From: Companilactobacillus nantensis DSM 16982
GTDB taxonomy: Bacteria; Bacillota; Bacilli; Lactobacillales; Lactobacillaceae
Direction of reading: 5' to 3'
NCBI RefSeq assembly: GCF_001435815.1
Contig: NZ_AZFV01000020.1
Span: forward strand, 24,126-59,925
DNA: 35,800 nucleotides
Positions 25,350-33,020 of this stretch are shown here, one piece after another. The translations under genes were made by a program, and so were the position numbers. Each line of letters starts with the position of its first letter. Positions within the stretch are counted from its first letter, which is position 1. The notes beneath the pieces were generated by a model. It searched no databases and was not told where the DNA came from. It saw nothing but the letters and a program-made list of their open reading frames with translations.

Positions 25350-26000
25350 TTGTCCCCTAACAAAGAAAATTATCTTAAAACTATTTATGAATTAAATTAT
25401 GATTTTACAAAAATAACTAACAAGCGTATTTCCGAGATCATGAATGTGTCCGCCCCATCTGTCACAGAAATGTTAAACGCCTTAGCTAGTGAAGGATATT
25501 TGACACACTCGCCATATAACAAAATTGTGTTAACTCCAAAAGGAAACAAAGTTTCCGAAAAATTGGTTCGTACTCACCGCTTATGGGAAGTATTTTTGCA
25601 TGAATGTCTCAAGTACCCCGTCGATAATGTCCATCACAACGCTGATGCCCTTGAACACTCTTCTGATGAAGATTTAGTTAACCACTTGAATGATTTCCTT
25701 GGTCAACCTCAACGTTGCCCACACGGTGGAATTATTCCTGGTAACGGACAAGGTGAAACTGATGCTGACGATAAATTGCTCAGCATGATTTCTGATGGCG
25801 ATAAAGTTCAAATTGTCAGAGTTTCTGATAATTATGATTTCTTACAATACTTTGGTAGTTTAAATCTTGAAATCGACGATACGATTGAAGTTATCAAGCA
25901 TGAAAAATTTGATAACTCACTCGTTGTTCGTAAAGAAGATGGAACAAATATTACAATCGGTGCAAAGGCCATCGATTATATTTTTGTTGAAAATAGATAA
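25350..26000 (+). CDS. DtxR/MntR-family metal-dependent regulator
   Basis: A 216-residue regulator. The N-terminal winged helix (about residues 1-62) includes RISEIMNVSAPSVTEMLNALASEGY. The dimerisation and metal-binding domain has VHHNADALEH and CPHGGIIPG, the usual ligand-bearing motifs of iron- or manganese-sensing members. The C-terminal 70 residues form an SH3/FeoA-like domain. Translation starts at TTG (25350), preceded by AAAGG; no in-frame ATG suits better. Whether it senses Mn or Fe is not decidable here. No metal transporter gene adjoins, although a FetAB-like pair is elsewhere in the window. Confidence 0.92.
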   Translation: MSPNKENYLKTIYELNYDFTKITNKRISEIMNVSAPSVTEMLNALASEGYLTHSPYNKIVLTPKGNKVSEKLVRTHRLWEVFLHECLKYPVDNVHHNADALEHSSDEDLVNHLNDFLGQPQRCPHGGIIPGNGQGETDADDKLLSMISDGDKVQIVRVSDNYDFLQYFGSLNLEIDDTIEVIKHEKFDNSLVVRKEDGTNITIGAKAIDYIFVENR

Positions 26001-26014
26001 ATTTAAAGTGTGTT

Positions 26015-26053
26015 AAAAAGCTAGCAATCCAAAATTGGATTGCTAGCTTTTTT
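26015..26053. terminator. Bidirectional terminator
   Basis: AAAAAGCTAGCAATCC pairs with GGATTGCTAGCTTTTT around AAAATT-type loop bases. It serves the DtxR-type gene and the convergent XRE gene. Confidence 0.93.
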
Positions 26054-26069
26054 AATACAGAAATAATTT

Positions 26070-26588
26070 TTAGTGATTATTAAAGCCAGTTACAAACCCC
26101 GTCCAAAAACTATACAAATTAGGCCACATAACTAGTGCCAACCAGATGATTCCTAAAAGAACAGTCCATTTAGAAACTATTTTATCAATATTTTTCCATT
26201 TAATACTCCAAGCAAAAGCAACAAAGGAAATGACTGTTGGTAAAATCAACCAATAATTCAAACTATTCTCAGAAATATGCAAAAATCCAGCTGAAATAAT
26301 AAAAGCCACAATTGCTAAACCGATACCTACAATTGTAATGAATAAAGCTTTGTTCATCTTAGAACCATTTTCAAATTTATCCATAAGAGCTGCATCTCCT
26401 TTAATTAATTCGTCTAAAGAGATATCAAAGAGTTCACTAATTGCAATAACATTAGCAAAACTAGGTAACGCAGCCCCACTTTCCCATTTGGAAATCGACT
26501 GACGCGAAATATTAAGTTTCTTAGCTAAAACTTCTTGTGACATATTACGTTGCTTTCGTTGATATTGGAGTTGTTTACCTATTTCCAT
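26070..26588 (-). CDS. XRE-family regulator with membrane domain
   Basis: A 172-residue protein. The helix-turn-helix at about residues 1-65 contains MSQEVLAKKLNISRQSISKWESG, close to that of the 18920-19249 regulator. Three or four hydrophobic segments follow (about 80-100, 110-128, 140-160). Such fusions are widespread in lactobacilli and are thought to tie gene control to membrane state; the target is unknown. GAGGAG precedes the ATG. Upstream it shares CGTTATAACG and AATGCAAC with the other XRE gene. Confidence 0.87.
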   Translation of the reverse strand: MEIGKQLQYQRKQRNMSQEVLAKKLNISRQSISKWESGAALPSFANVIAISELFDISLDELIKGDAALMDKFENGSKMNKALFITIVGIGLAIVAFIISAGFLHISENSLNYWLILPTVISFVAFAWSIKWKNIDKIVSKWTVLLGIIWLALVMWPNLYSFWTGFVTGFNNH

Positions 26589-26649
26589 ATTAATCTCCTC
26601 GATTCACTGACAGAATAAATCATTTTCAGACCACCGCCTAGCACCATTT

Positions 26650-26677
26650 GGTTGCATTCAATATAGGCGTTATAACG
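26650..26677 (-). promoter_or_regulatory. Second CGTTATAACG motif upstream of an XRE gene
   Basis: The palindrome CGTTATAACG (26668-26677) lies about 80 bp from the start codon and is followed on the minus strand by AATGCAACC and TGGTG, as at 19325-19358. Confidence 0.5.
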
Positions 26678-26758
26678 GTTGCCTTTGTAAAGCAAATTTT
26701 ACAATAATTAGCTAGAGAAGATAAGCTTCACACATCGAATATATAGATTAAAGCCACA

Positions 26759-26802
26759 AAAAAAGAACACCCATGAGGATTTTTCATCATAGGTGTTCTT
26801 TT
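26759..26802 (-). terminator. Terminator at the end of the padR operon transcript
   Basis: AAAAGAACACC pairs with GGTGTTCTTTT with a longer imperfect upper stem; T7 follows on the minus strand. The nearest upstream minus-strand gene is DUF975, so repeat copy 9 would be inside the operon's 3' UTR. The stretch 26678-26758 shows nothing else. Confidence 0.75.
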
Positions 26803-26839
26803 CGTATATAACTATTGTTTTTTTATTATTAATGGTTTT

Positions 26840-26930
26840 AAGGTTCAAAATATACTTTAAGTCTTATTAAAAAAAATAACTAAGCTGAACAGTAATACTC
26901 CAATTTATTTACTCTTAATCAAAACAAAGA
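26840..26930. repeat. Flank of copy 9, homologous to the copy 5-6 spacer
   Basis: It matches the reverse complement of 10356-10468 over about 90 bp with short indels. No gene is visible. Confidence 0.75.
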
Positions 26931-27117
26931 ATAAACTATCCGGAAGAAACAAAAATTTAGGTCGCTGTGGAGGTGGCGTTATGGCTTTAGCCATTACACC
27001 ACGGGACGAGTTTTGAAACTCGCGTATTTTGCGAGGTTCAAAATCGAGATTGGAGACCGCCCTTTGGCTCCAATCGGTCCCCATAGCGACCTAATTTTCT
27101 TGTTTCTGGAGGCGGCA
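26931..27117. repeat. Cloverleaf repeat copy 9 (orientation B)
   Basis: Full copy. P1 is GAAACAAAAATTTAGGTCGC against GCGACCTAATTTTCTTGTTTC. P2 is ATGGCT/AGCCAT. P3 is TTTTGAAACTCGCG/GCGAGGTTCAAAA. P4 is GATTGGAG/CTCCAATC. The outer end lies 7-8 bp from the DUF975 stop codon. Confidence 0.92.
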
Positions 27118-27124
27118 TTTTTTA

Positions 27125-27925
27125 CTATCTTTGTTGATTCTTTTGATTATTCTCCAAAACTTTTTGGTAAAAAATCGTCATTGTTAATTGTTCATAGGGT
27201 TGTAACCAAACGGACAATAGTTCATGTGTCATTGCGTTCAAAATTTCCCAGAAGAAAAATTCCAAACATAATGAGAAATACGTCCATTTATAACCACGCA
27301 TTAAAACTGAACTACGATTAAAGGTTGAAAAAGCCATTCTTAATGTCCACTTACCGTTCTCCTCAACATCATCTTTAAAGACCAAGAAGACCTGTGAAAA
27401 AATCATTAAAAACCAAATTCCTGGAATGATATACAACATAAATCCGGCTTCTAGAAATAAGGCAAACAATGCCGTTATGAAAATCATTGGGAAAAAGTAG
27501 CGTCCTGAGAACGTTTGTAGTCCATCTCGTAACGCATTGACTTGGTAGTCAGGATTACGCAATTTATCAAGAATTGTGTAGGATACTCCGACACAAACCA
27601 TGATAAAGAAAAACATAAAGGCATAAACGACGACACTTGTTGCTGGAGTCAGCGTTAACATATATTTTTCCATTGAACTAGGGTCATTAGCCATGTTATT
27701 TGAAATCTCGGTCAAACGACGGCTAGTTTGTCCTGGATCAGCCAAATTAACATTTAAATTAGCCATCCAAGTAGTATAGAGTTTTGTTCCAAAAAACACT
27801 GCCAAGAATCTCAATAAAATGGGAATTACGTTTAGGGGAATATTTCCTCTAATATCTTTTCGAAAAGCTCGATGTGCTTCCCGGCGAATTTCTATGGCAG
27901 ATATTCGATTATAGTTATTATTCAT
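27125..27925 (-). CDS. DUF975 family membrane protein
   Basis: A 266-residue membrane protein with about five or six helices. The N-terminal IRREAHRAFRKDIRGN segment, an amphipathic basic helix before the first membrane span, is typical of DUF975. Function is unknown. ATG at 27925 follows GGGGT and is preferred to an in-frame ATG five codons upstream. It is the last gene after PadR, DUF1700 and DUF4097, with a 57-bp gap and no terminator, so it probably belongs to the same transcript. Confidence 0.85.
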   Translation of the reverse strand: MNNNYNRISAIEIRREAHRAFRKDIRGNIPLNVIPILLRFLAVFFGTKLYTTWMANLNVNLADPGQTSRRLTEISNNMANDPSSMEKYMLTLTPATSVVVYAFMFFFIMVCVGVSYTILDKLRNPDYQVNALRDGLQTFSGRYFFPMIFITALFALFLEAGFMLYIIPGIWFLMIFSQVFLVFKDDVEENGKWTLRMAFSTFNRSSVLMRGYKWTYFSLCLEFFFWEILNAMTHELLSVWLQPYEQLTMTIFYQKVLENNQKNQQR

Positions 27926-27982
27926 CAATACCCCTCGCATTAAATAACGCCATTATAACAAAGTTGGCAATAACAACCTAAT

Positions 27983-28915
27983 CTACTTAATCGTAATCGT
28001 TCCCTTTGTGGCTTTTACATCAAGCAAATTAGCCGCATCAGTTTTATTTTCGAAACTAGTGCCATAACTCTTGTCAAAATATCTAACGACACCCTTGTCT
28101 GTATTTAACTTCAAGCCATCAACGGTCAATTCCTCACCTGTGAAACGGCCTGTGTTAAAGAGTCTGATTTTATTCTTATTCATCAGTGTTGTCTTCGACA
28201 TTGTGATCTTACTGTGGGTAGTAAATGATTTCAACGAATCAATATTAGAACTCTTAATATTCATGCTTGATTCATCCAAATTTATACTTGGATTTTTAAA
28301 AGTCGTATTTTGAACCACAATATTTGAGTAAACATTTGCAGCCAAAGTCAAATTAGATATATTAGAATTCTTCATTTCTAAATCGGCGTTATACAAACCA
28401 ATTTTATCGGCGTTATGAACTGTCACATCACTCAAATACAAATTAGCATCATAATCCATATCTTTCGCTGTTTTAACCAAGTTATTTATCGTCACGTCAT
28501 TAATATGAATCTTACTATTAGCTGTTCGTAAATTAACATTATCAAGTGTTTTATTCATTGGAATCGTGATTGTGATTTTCTCACGTCCTAAAACATCAAC
28601 ACCGATACGACCTTTTTTAGCGCTTCCGAGAACTGTCAATGTATTATCTTTAACTTTATACGTTGGGGCTTGTGACCTATCTCCATCGACATGAATCTTA
28701 TAACGGTCACCAAATTTAATAGTAACGTCGGCATCACGACCTTCAACGTAAATATTTTTAAAATTATCTAGCGGATAAGTTTCATCCTTAACTTGGGCTA
28801 CTTTAAAACCGTGATCCCAAACAACTGAACGATTGGCTCCCATCAAAACACCGCCTAGGAGCAAGATGCCACCAACAATCAATAAATAAAAGCCGGTTAC
28901 GAAATACTTACGCAT
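27983..28915 (-). CDS. DUF4097 domain-containing protein
   Basis: A 310-residue protein with one N-terminal membrane helix (about 5-27). An extracytoplasmic β-helix-like domain of repeated Asn/Ser/Thr-rich strands follows, ending in VKATKGTITIK. This is the DUF4097 pattern, often encoded with DUF1700 and PadR. The start overlaps the DUF1700 stop by 8 nt, so translation is coupled. The function is not known; association with envelope-stress control is an inference from such gene neighbourhoods. Confidence 0.87.
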   Translation of the reverse strand: MRKYFVTGFYLLIVGGILLLGGVLMGANRSVVWDHGFKVAQVKDETYPLDNFKNIYVEGRDADVTIKFGDRYKIHVDGDRSQAPTYKVKDNTLTVLGSAKKGRIGVDVLGREKITITIPMNKTLDNVNLRTANSKIHINDVTINNLVKTAKDMDYDANLYLSDVTVHNADKIGLYNADLEMKNSNISNLTLAANVYSNIVVQNTTFKNPSINLDESSMNIKSSNIDSLKSFTTHSKITMSKTTLMNKNKIRLFNTGRFTGEELTVDGLKLNTDKGVVRYFDKSYGTSFENKTDAANLLDVKATKGTITIK

Positions 28916-29570
28916 TTTCTTTTTCCCCCTTCATTGGTGTTTTACGACCGTGCAATAATTTCTTACCTAACCAACGGAAGAAAATAACAATTACACTGAA
29001 GAACCATTTAAATAGTGCAACGATAATCGGAATAATAAAGAAATCAACTCCTAGAATCAAAAGTCCAATTCCGACATAAAAAATAGTTGTCGCAAATGAT
29101 TGGAAAATAACTGATAGTCCCATGAAGATGGCACCAATTCCGCCGACCACAGACATCGCTATCATGAATAGGAATAAGAGCACGAAAAAGACACCCAAAC
29201 CGATAAATAATAAAATCAATGGAATCAAAATGATAGCAATAATAATGGCTACAGGTGAAGCCATCAAAGCTAAAATGACCAACCCTATCATTTTCAAATT
29301 TTTCGAAAAGCGTTCGTTACTCGTCATCTGTCCATTATCAACACTTTGATAATTTTCCTCGGACATTTTGATTGAATAGTCAGCCAAAACCTTGCGTGCT
29401 AAGTGCTTGGGAGTTCCCAATTCGTTGATGATGGCATCTGATGTTTGTAAATTAGCATCGATGATATATTCTCGATAAAATTCAAGTACATCTTGTTTTT
29501 CTTTGTCGCTTAATTGATGTAAATATATTTCAAATTCATCGATATAAGAATCAATTACTTTATTCTTCAT
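28908..29570 (-). CDS. DUF1700 family membrane protein
   Basis: A 220-residue protein. The N-terminal domain (about 1-75) has the DUF1700 pattern YLHQLSDKEKQDVLEFYREYI and ELGTPKHLARKVLADY. Two or three long, Ile/Phe-rich membrane regions follow (about 98-195), with a basic tail. ATG at 29570 follows GGAGGGG and overlaps the end of padR by 11 nt. It probably acts as a membrane partner of the DUF4097 protein or as a sensor. Confidence 0.87.
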   Translation of the reverse strand: MKNKVIDSYIDEFEIYLHQLSDKEKQDVLEFYREYIIDANLQTSDAIINELGTPKHLARKVLADYSIKMSEENYQSVDNGQMTSNERFSKNLKMIGLVILALMASPVAIIIAIILIPLILLFIGLGVFFVLLFLFMIAMSVVGGIGAIFMGLSVIFQSFATTIFYVGIGLLILGVDFFIIPIIVALFKWFFSVIVIFFRWLGKKLLHGRKTPMKGEKENA

Positions 29571-29877
29571 TATTCCCCTCCAAGATAGCATCCGTAGCTG
29601 CCTTTAAATCCTGCCAATTATTTCTAATTTGTCCTAAACGTTCTAAACCCTGATCAGTAATCTTGTAGTAACGACGATTTCGACCTTCATAAGCTTCATC
29701 GTACGTACTCAACCAGTCCTCTTTTTTTAGACGACGTAAAATCGGATACATGGTTGATTCTGAGATAGGAAAAACCTTCTTAACCTCACGCGTTATCGCA
29801 TAACCGTAGTAATCCTCTTTGGTCAACAGAGCTAAAACTGAACCCTCAAGAATCTCAGTCGAAACTTGAATTGCCAT
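29560..29877 (-). CDS. PadR-family transcriptional regulator
   Basis: A 105-residue winged-helix regulator. The PadR core ALLTKEDYYGYAITREV and SESTMYPILRRLKKEDWL is clear, followed by the wing EGRNRRYYKITDQG. It is first in a four-gene operon with DUF1700, DUF4097 and DUF975. A perfect palindrome immediately upstream is the likely self-operator. GAGGAG precedes the ATG. Confidence 0.93.
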   Translation of the reverse strand: MAIQVSTEILEGSVLALLTKEDYYGYAITREVKKVFPISESTMYPILRRLKKEDWLSTYDEAYEGRNRRYYKITDQGLERLGQIRNNWQDLKAATDAILEGNNEE

Positions 29878-29897
29878 ATTATCTCCTCGTTTCTATA

Positions 29898-29918
29898 ATA
29901 TTATACGTCGTATAATAT
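29898..29918 (-). promoter_or_regulatory. padR operator
   Basis: A perfect inverted repeat with arms ATATTATACG and CGTATAATAT around a single T, about 20 bp before the padR start codon. It includes TATAAT and so would block the promoter when bound. Confidence 0.7.
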
Positions 29919-29962
29919 GATTTCATTAACAATATATTATAGATTGTAGGTTATGTCAATTG

Positions 29963-30073
29963 TGCCACCTCCGGTTGGGAGCTAGAACATGGTCTGCTGT
30001 GGGACCGCCTGGAGACCTTGGCTCCAGGCGGTCCCACAGCAGTTACCAGTACTCGCCCGCCCCAGCGGCCTCC
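29963..30073. repeat. Cloverleaf repeat copy 10, shortened derivative
   Basis: The termini GCCACCTCC and GCGGCCTCC flank a collapsed core. A perfect 21-bp stem starts CTGCTGTGGGACCG (29994-30014) and closes at 30022-30042 around loop ACCTTGG, the conserved P4 loop. P2 and P3 are absent. It ends 12 bp before the -35 box of the transporter promoter. Confidence 0.8.
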
Positions 30074-30084
30074 AAAAAAAAAGC

Positions 30085-30113
30085 TTGACTTTGTTTTCCC
30101 CAGGTCGTACGAT
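30085..30113 (+). promoter_or_regulatory. Promoter of the amino-acid transporter operon
   Basis: TTGACT (30085-30090) and TACGAT (30108-30113) with a 17-bp spacer place the start near 30120, just before the T-box leader. Confidence 0.7.
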
Positions 30114-30120
30114 AGCTTCA

Positions 30121-30386
30121 ACATTTTAAAACAAATATAAAAAACGACGACAGAAGAGTAATTGAGTAAATCAGTCCAGAGAGTTAACGTTGGTGTGAGT
30201 TAACCTGATTCTTGATGAAACACATCTGTAAGTTGAATGATTGAAACAAGTAGGTCATTTCGGTAGCACCGTTACAGCTGAAGTTATTGTAACTTCATGA
30301 GTCTAGTATCGTGAGATATTGGTAACCAGAGGTGGAACCGCGAATATTCGCCCTCTTAGTCATTTTGGCTAAGAGGGCTTTTTTTA
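30121..30386 (+). promoter_or_regulatory. T-box leader, first antiterminator/terminator module
   Basis: Stem I has the AG-bulge pattern (AATCAGTCCAGAGAGTTAACG, later AGTTAACCTGATT). T-box core AGAGGTGGAACCGCG is at 30328-30342, and terminator GCCCTCTTAG/CTAAGAGGGC with a T7 run is at 30350-30385. ATG in TTGATGAAAC lies near the expected specifier position and would mean Met, but I am not sure of the register. Confidence 0.88.
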
Positions 30387-30505
30387 TTCACGAACTCTTT
30401 TTTACAATAACTTTTTGAGGTCAGTATCGTGAGGTACTGACAAACTCGAGGTGGAACCACGTCAAAGACGTCCTCTAGCATTTTGCTAGCGGGCGTCTTT
30501 TTTTA
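30387..30505 (+). promoter_or_regulatory. Second T-box antiterminator/terminator module in tandem
   Basis: GTCAGTATCGTGAGGTACTGAC (a stem III-like hairpin, similar to that of the first module) is followed by CGAGGTGGAACCACG (30447-30461) and a terminator GACGTCCTCTAGC/GCTAGCGGGCGTC with T7 (30467-30504). There is no second stem I, so one sensor may serve two decision points. Confidence 0.8.
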
Positions 30506-30529
30506 TATTTGTTAAAGGGGAGAGAAATT

Positions 30530-31183
30530 ATGATGAATTATATTTTGGAAATTTTACCGTCACTGTTAAGTGGTACTGCAATGACATTAAAAGTCTTCTT
30601 CTGGACAATCATCTGTTCATTGCCACTCGGAATTTTAGTTTCATTGGGCCGCAGCTCAAAATTTAAACCACTCAGCTGGTTGTTATCATTTTACATTTGG
30701 GTCATGCGTGGAACTCCATTGCTATTACAATTGATTTTCGTCTTCTACGGCTTACCAAACATGCCTTTCGCACATATCGTTTTTGAAAGATATGACGCCG
30801 CCCTCTTTGCCTTTATCCTTAACTACACCGCCTACTTTGCTGAAATCTTCCGCGGTGGTTTTGGAACTGTTAGTAAAGGTCAATTCGAAGGTGCCAAGGT
30901 GCTTGGTTTAAATTACTGGCAAACAATTCGTAAGATTATCATTCCCCAAGTTGTTAAAATTGTTCTACCTTCAATTGGTAACGAAGTTATCAACTTGGTC
31001 AAGGATTCATCGTTAGTCTACGTTATCGGTTTAGGCGACTTATTACGGGCCGGAAATATCGCCAGTTCACGTGATGTAACCTTACTACCTTTAGTCTTAG
31101 TTGGTATTATTTACCTACTATTGACACTTATCTGTACCTGGATTTTGAAAGTCTTAGAAAAACGCTTTAGCTATTACCGTTAG
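30530..31183 (+). CDS. Amino-acid ABC transporter permease (HisM/GlnP type)
   Basis: A 217-residue inner-membrane permease with about five helices. It has the binding-protein-dependent transport signature EIFRGGFGTVSKGQFEGAKVLGL (about 107-129), which contacts the ATPase. The ATG at 30530 follows AGGGGAGAG; the next codon is also ATG. It is first of three genes for a polar-amino-acid uptake transporter, all behind the tandem T-box. A single permease gene implies a homodimer in the membrane. Confidence 0.93.
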   Translation: MMNYILEILPSLLSGTAMTLKVFFWTIICSLPLGILVSLGRSSKFKPLSWLLSFYIWVMRGTPLLLQLIFVFYGLPNMPFAHIVFERYDAALFAFILNYTAYFAEIFRGGFGTVSKGQFEGAKVLGLNYWQTIRKIIIPQVVKIVLPSIGNEVINLVKDSSLVYVIGLGDLLRAGNIASSRDVTLLPLVLVGIIYLLLTLICTWILKVLEKRFSYYR

Positions 31184-31195
31184 GAGAGAGAAAAT

Positions 31196-31834
31196 ATGTT
31201 GAAATTAGAGAATATTACGAAAAGTTTTGATGGCAAAACCATCTTAAATAATTTAAATCTTGAAGTTGAAAATAATTCAATCCTCAGTATTGTCGGACCT
31301 AGTGGTGCTGGTAAAACAACTCTCTTGCGTTGTATCGCTGGACTAGAAAAAGTTGATTCAGGAACTTTCTCACTCGACGGCAAACCATTTGATCCATTCG
31401 ACGAAACCGCTAAAGAACGAGTTATCGGAGTTGTTTTCCAAGACTTCAATCTCTTCCCTCATCTATCAGTTATGGAAAATATCGCTTTAGCTCCTGAAAT
31501 GGTGCTCAAACAAGATAAAAAAACAGCACAAAAGAATGTTGCTGACTTATTAGCTCAACTTGGCCTCACTAGTCTCAAAGATCAATACCCATTTGAATTA
31601 TCAGGTGGTCAAAAACAACGTGTTGCCATTGCTCGTGCTTTAGCTATGCAACCACAAATTCTTTGTTATGACGAACCAACCTCAGCTTTGGACCCAAGTT
31701 TACGTGACACCGTTGCTCAAGTTATCCTCGATTTAAAGAACACTGGCATCACTCAAATCGTCATCACCCACGATCCCGATTTTGCCAAAAAGATTGCTGA
31801 CCAGTTACTCGAAGTTAAACCATTAAACGATTAA
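31196..31834 (+). CDS. Amino-acid ABC transporter ATP-binding protein
   Basis: A 212-residue ATPase of the polar-amino-acid uptake class. Walker A is GPSGAGKTT (34-42), the Q-loop is VFQDFNLFPH, the signature is LSGGQKQRVAIARAL, Walker B is ILCYDEPTSALDP, and the switch region is ITHDPDF. GGAGAG lies before the ATG. It is 12 bp after the permease stop and energises that permease. Slightly shorter than usual at the C-terminus. Confidence 0.95.
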   Translation: MLKLENITKSFDGKTILNNLNLEVENNSILSIVGPSGAGKTTLLRCIAGLEKVDSGTFSLDGKPFDPFDETAKERVIGVVFQDFNLFPHLSVMENIALAPEMVLKQDKKTAQKNVADLLAQLGLTSLKDQYPFELSGGQKQRVAIARALAMQPQILCYDEPTSALDPSLRDTVAQVILDLKNTGITQIVITHDPDFAKKIADQLLEVKPLND

Positions 31835-31853
31835 TCATAGGGGGATTAATAAA

Positions 31854-32708
31854 ATGAAGAAAAAGATATTTATACTTTTAAGTTTATTAGCCTTCTTTAG
31901 CCTAACTTTAGCTGGTTGTAGTGGTAGCCAAAAATCAGTTGCGCAGGAAGCTAACACGACTGACACTTGGTCACACATAAAAAAACGTGGACGAGTTATC
32001 ATCGGACTTGATGATACTTTCGTTCCTATGGGGTTTCGTGAAAAGAATGGTAAATTAGTTGGTTATGATATTGATTTAGCTAAAGCCGTCTTTAAACAAT
32101 ACGGAATTAAAGCCGATTTTCAACCAATCGATTGGAATATGAAAGAAACTGAATTAAGAAATCGGACAATTGACCTAATTTGGAACGGTTATACCATTAC
32201 ACCTGCCCGTCAAAAACAGTTACTTTTCTCAAGACCATATATGGCTAACCGCCAAGTGCTTGTTACCAAAACTGCGGAAAACATTACCAGTTTCAAAGGT
32301 ATGACTGGTAAAACTTTGGGAGCACAAACAAGTTCTTCCGGTGCCAGTCTGCTCGATGAACACCCAACAATGCTCAAAAATTACATCAAAGATAAAACAC
32401 CAGTCCTCTACGATTCCTTCAACAATGGACTAATGGACCTCGACGCCAACCGAATTCAAGGGCTCTTGATTGATAGTGTGTATGCAGGTTATTACATCAG
32501 TAAAGAAAAAGACCCAGCTTCATACCGTGTCACACGTGGTGGCTTTGACGGTGAAGACTTCGCTGCCGGTATGCGTAAAGGTGATAAAACATTGAAACGT
32601 AAAATTGACCAAGGGTTACAAGAATTAGCAAATACAGGTGAATTACAACAAATCAACAAAAAGTGGTTTGGTAATTCCGATAATTCTTTGATTAAACCTG
32701 AGAAATAA
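31854..32708 (+). CDS. Amino-acid ABC transporter substrate-binding lipoprotein
   Basis: A 284-residue family-3 solute-binding protein. The lipoprotein signal peptide ends in LAGC with Cys at about residue 22, so it is tethered to the outer face of the membrane. GRVIIGLDDTFVPMGFREKNGKLVGYDIDLAKAV matches the conserved family-3 start, and the final DxG-type sequence is ELQQINKKWFG. It binds the amino acid for the permease/ATPase pair. The substrate cannot be read from sequence; the T-box specifier would be the best clue. Confidence 0.94.
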   Translation: MKKKIFILLSLLAFFSLTLAGCSGSQKSVAQEANTTDTWSHIKKRGRVIIGLDDTFVPMGFREKNGKLVGYDIDLAKAVFKQYGIKADFQPIDWNMKETELRNRTIDLIWNGYTITPARQKQLLFSRPYMANRQVLVTKTAENITSFKGMTGKTLGAQTSSSGASLLDEHPTMLKNYIKDKTPVLYDSFNNGLMDLDANRIQGLLIDSVYAGYYISKEKDPASYRVTRGGFDGEDFAAGMRKGDKTLKRKIDQGLQELANTGELQQINKKWFGNSDNSLIKPEK

Positions 32709-32791
32709 ATACTAAACCTATCTAAAAATTTAATATTCAATCTGACATAATTCATTAATTTCAACTTTTATATGAACTGAATTAATGAAAG
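32709..32791 (+). terminator. Possible weak terminator after the transporter operon
   Basis: TTCATTAATT (32753 on) and AATTAATGAA (about 32780) can form an AT-only stem, with no proper T run. It is a weak candidate; the strong structure of copy 11 follows. Confidence 0.3.
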
Positions 32792-32976
32792 AAACTAGCC
32801 GGAAGAATCGAGAAAGCTTGACTGGCAGTGAAAGTGGCGTTAGAGCTTTAGCTCTTACACCACCGGGCGTGTTTGGAGACTCGCGTATTTTGCGAGGCTT
32901 CAAACCGAGGCATGAGACCTTGGCTCAGGCCGGTCCGCACTGCCAGTCAAGCTTTTCTCTATTCTGGAGACGGCAT
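32792..32976. repeat. Cloverleaf repeat copy 11 (orientation B)
   Basis: Full copy. P1 is AGAAAGCTTGACTGGCAGTG against CACTGCCAGTCAAGCTTTTCT. P2 is AGAGCT/AGCTCT. P3 is GTTTGGAGACTCGCG/GCGAGGCTTCAAAC. P4 pairs TGAG/CTCA around CCAAGGT in orientation A. P3 carries double changes relative to copies 9 and 13 that keep pairing. Confidence 0.92.
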
Positions 32977-32980
32977 ATAA

Positions 32981-33020
32981 AAAAGAAGCCCCTAGACTAA
33001 TGCTCTAGAAGCTTCTTTTT
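32981..33020. terminator. Terminator of the ADP-ribosylglycohydrolase gene
   Basis: AAAGAAGCCCCTAGA pairs with TCTAGAAGCTTCTTT, flanked by A and T runs; it overlaps the last codons of the gene and may also stop plus-strand transcription coming through copy 11. Confidence 0.8.

Noticed and set aside
29963-30073. Copy 10 hairpin as a plain intrinsic terminator
   Set aside because: No T run follows on the plus strand for any upstream plus-strand gene, and its termini match the repeat family; its A9 tract could act as a T tract only for minus-strand reading, where no gene lies upstream.
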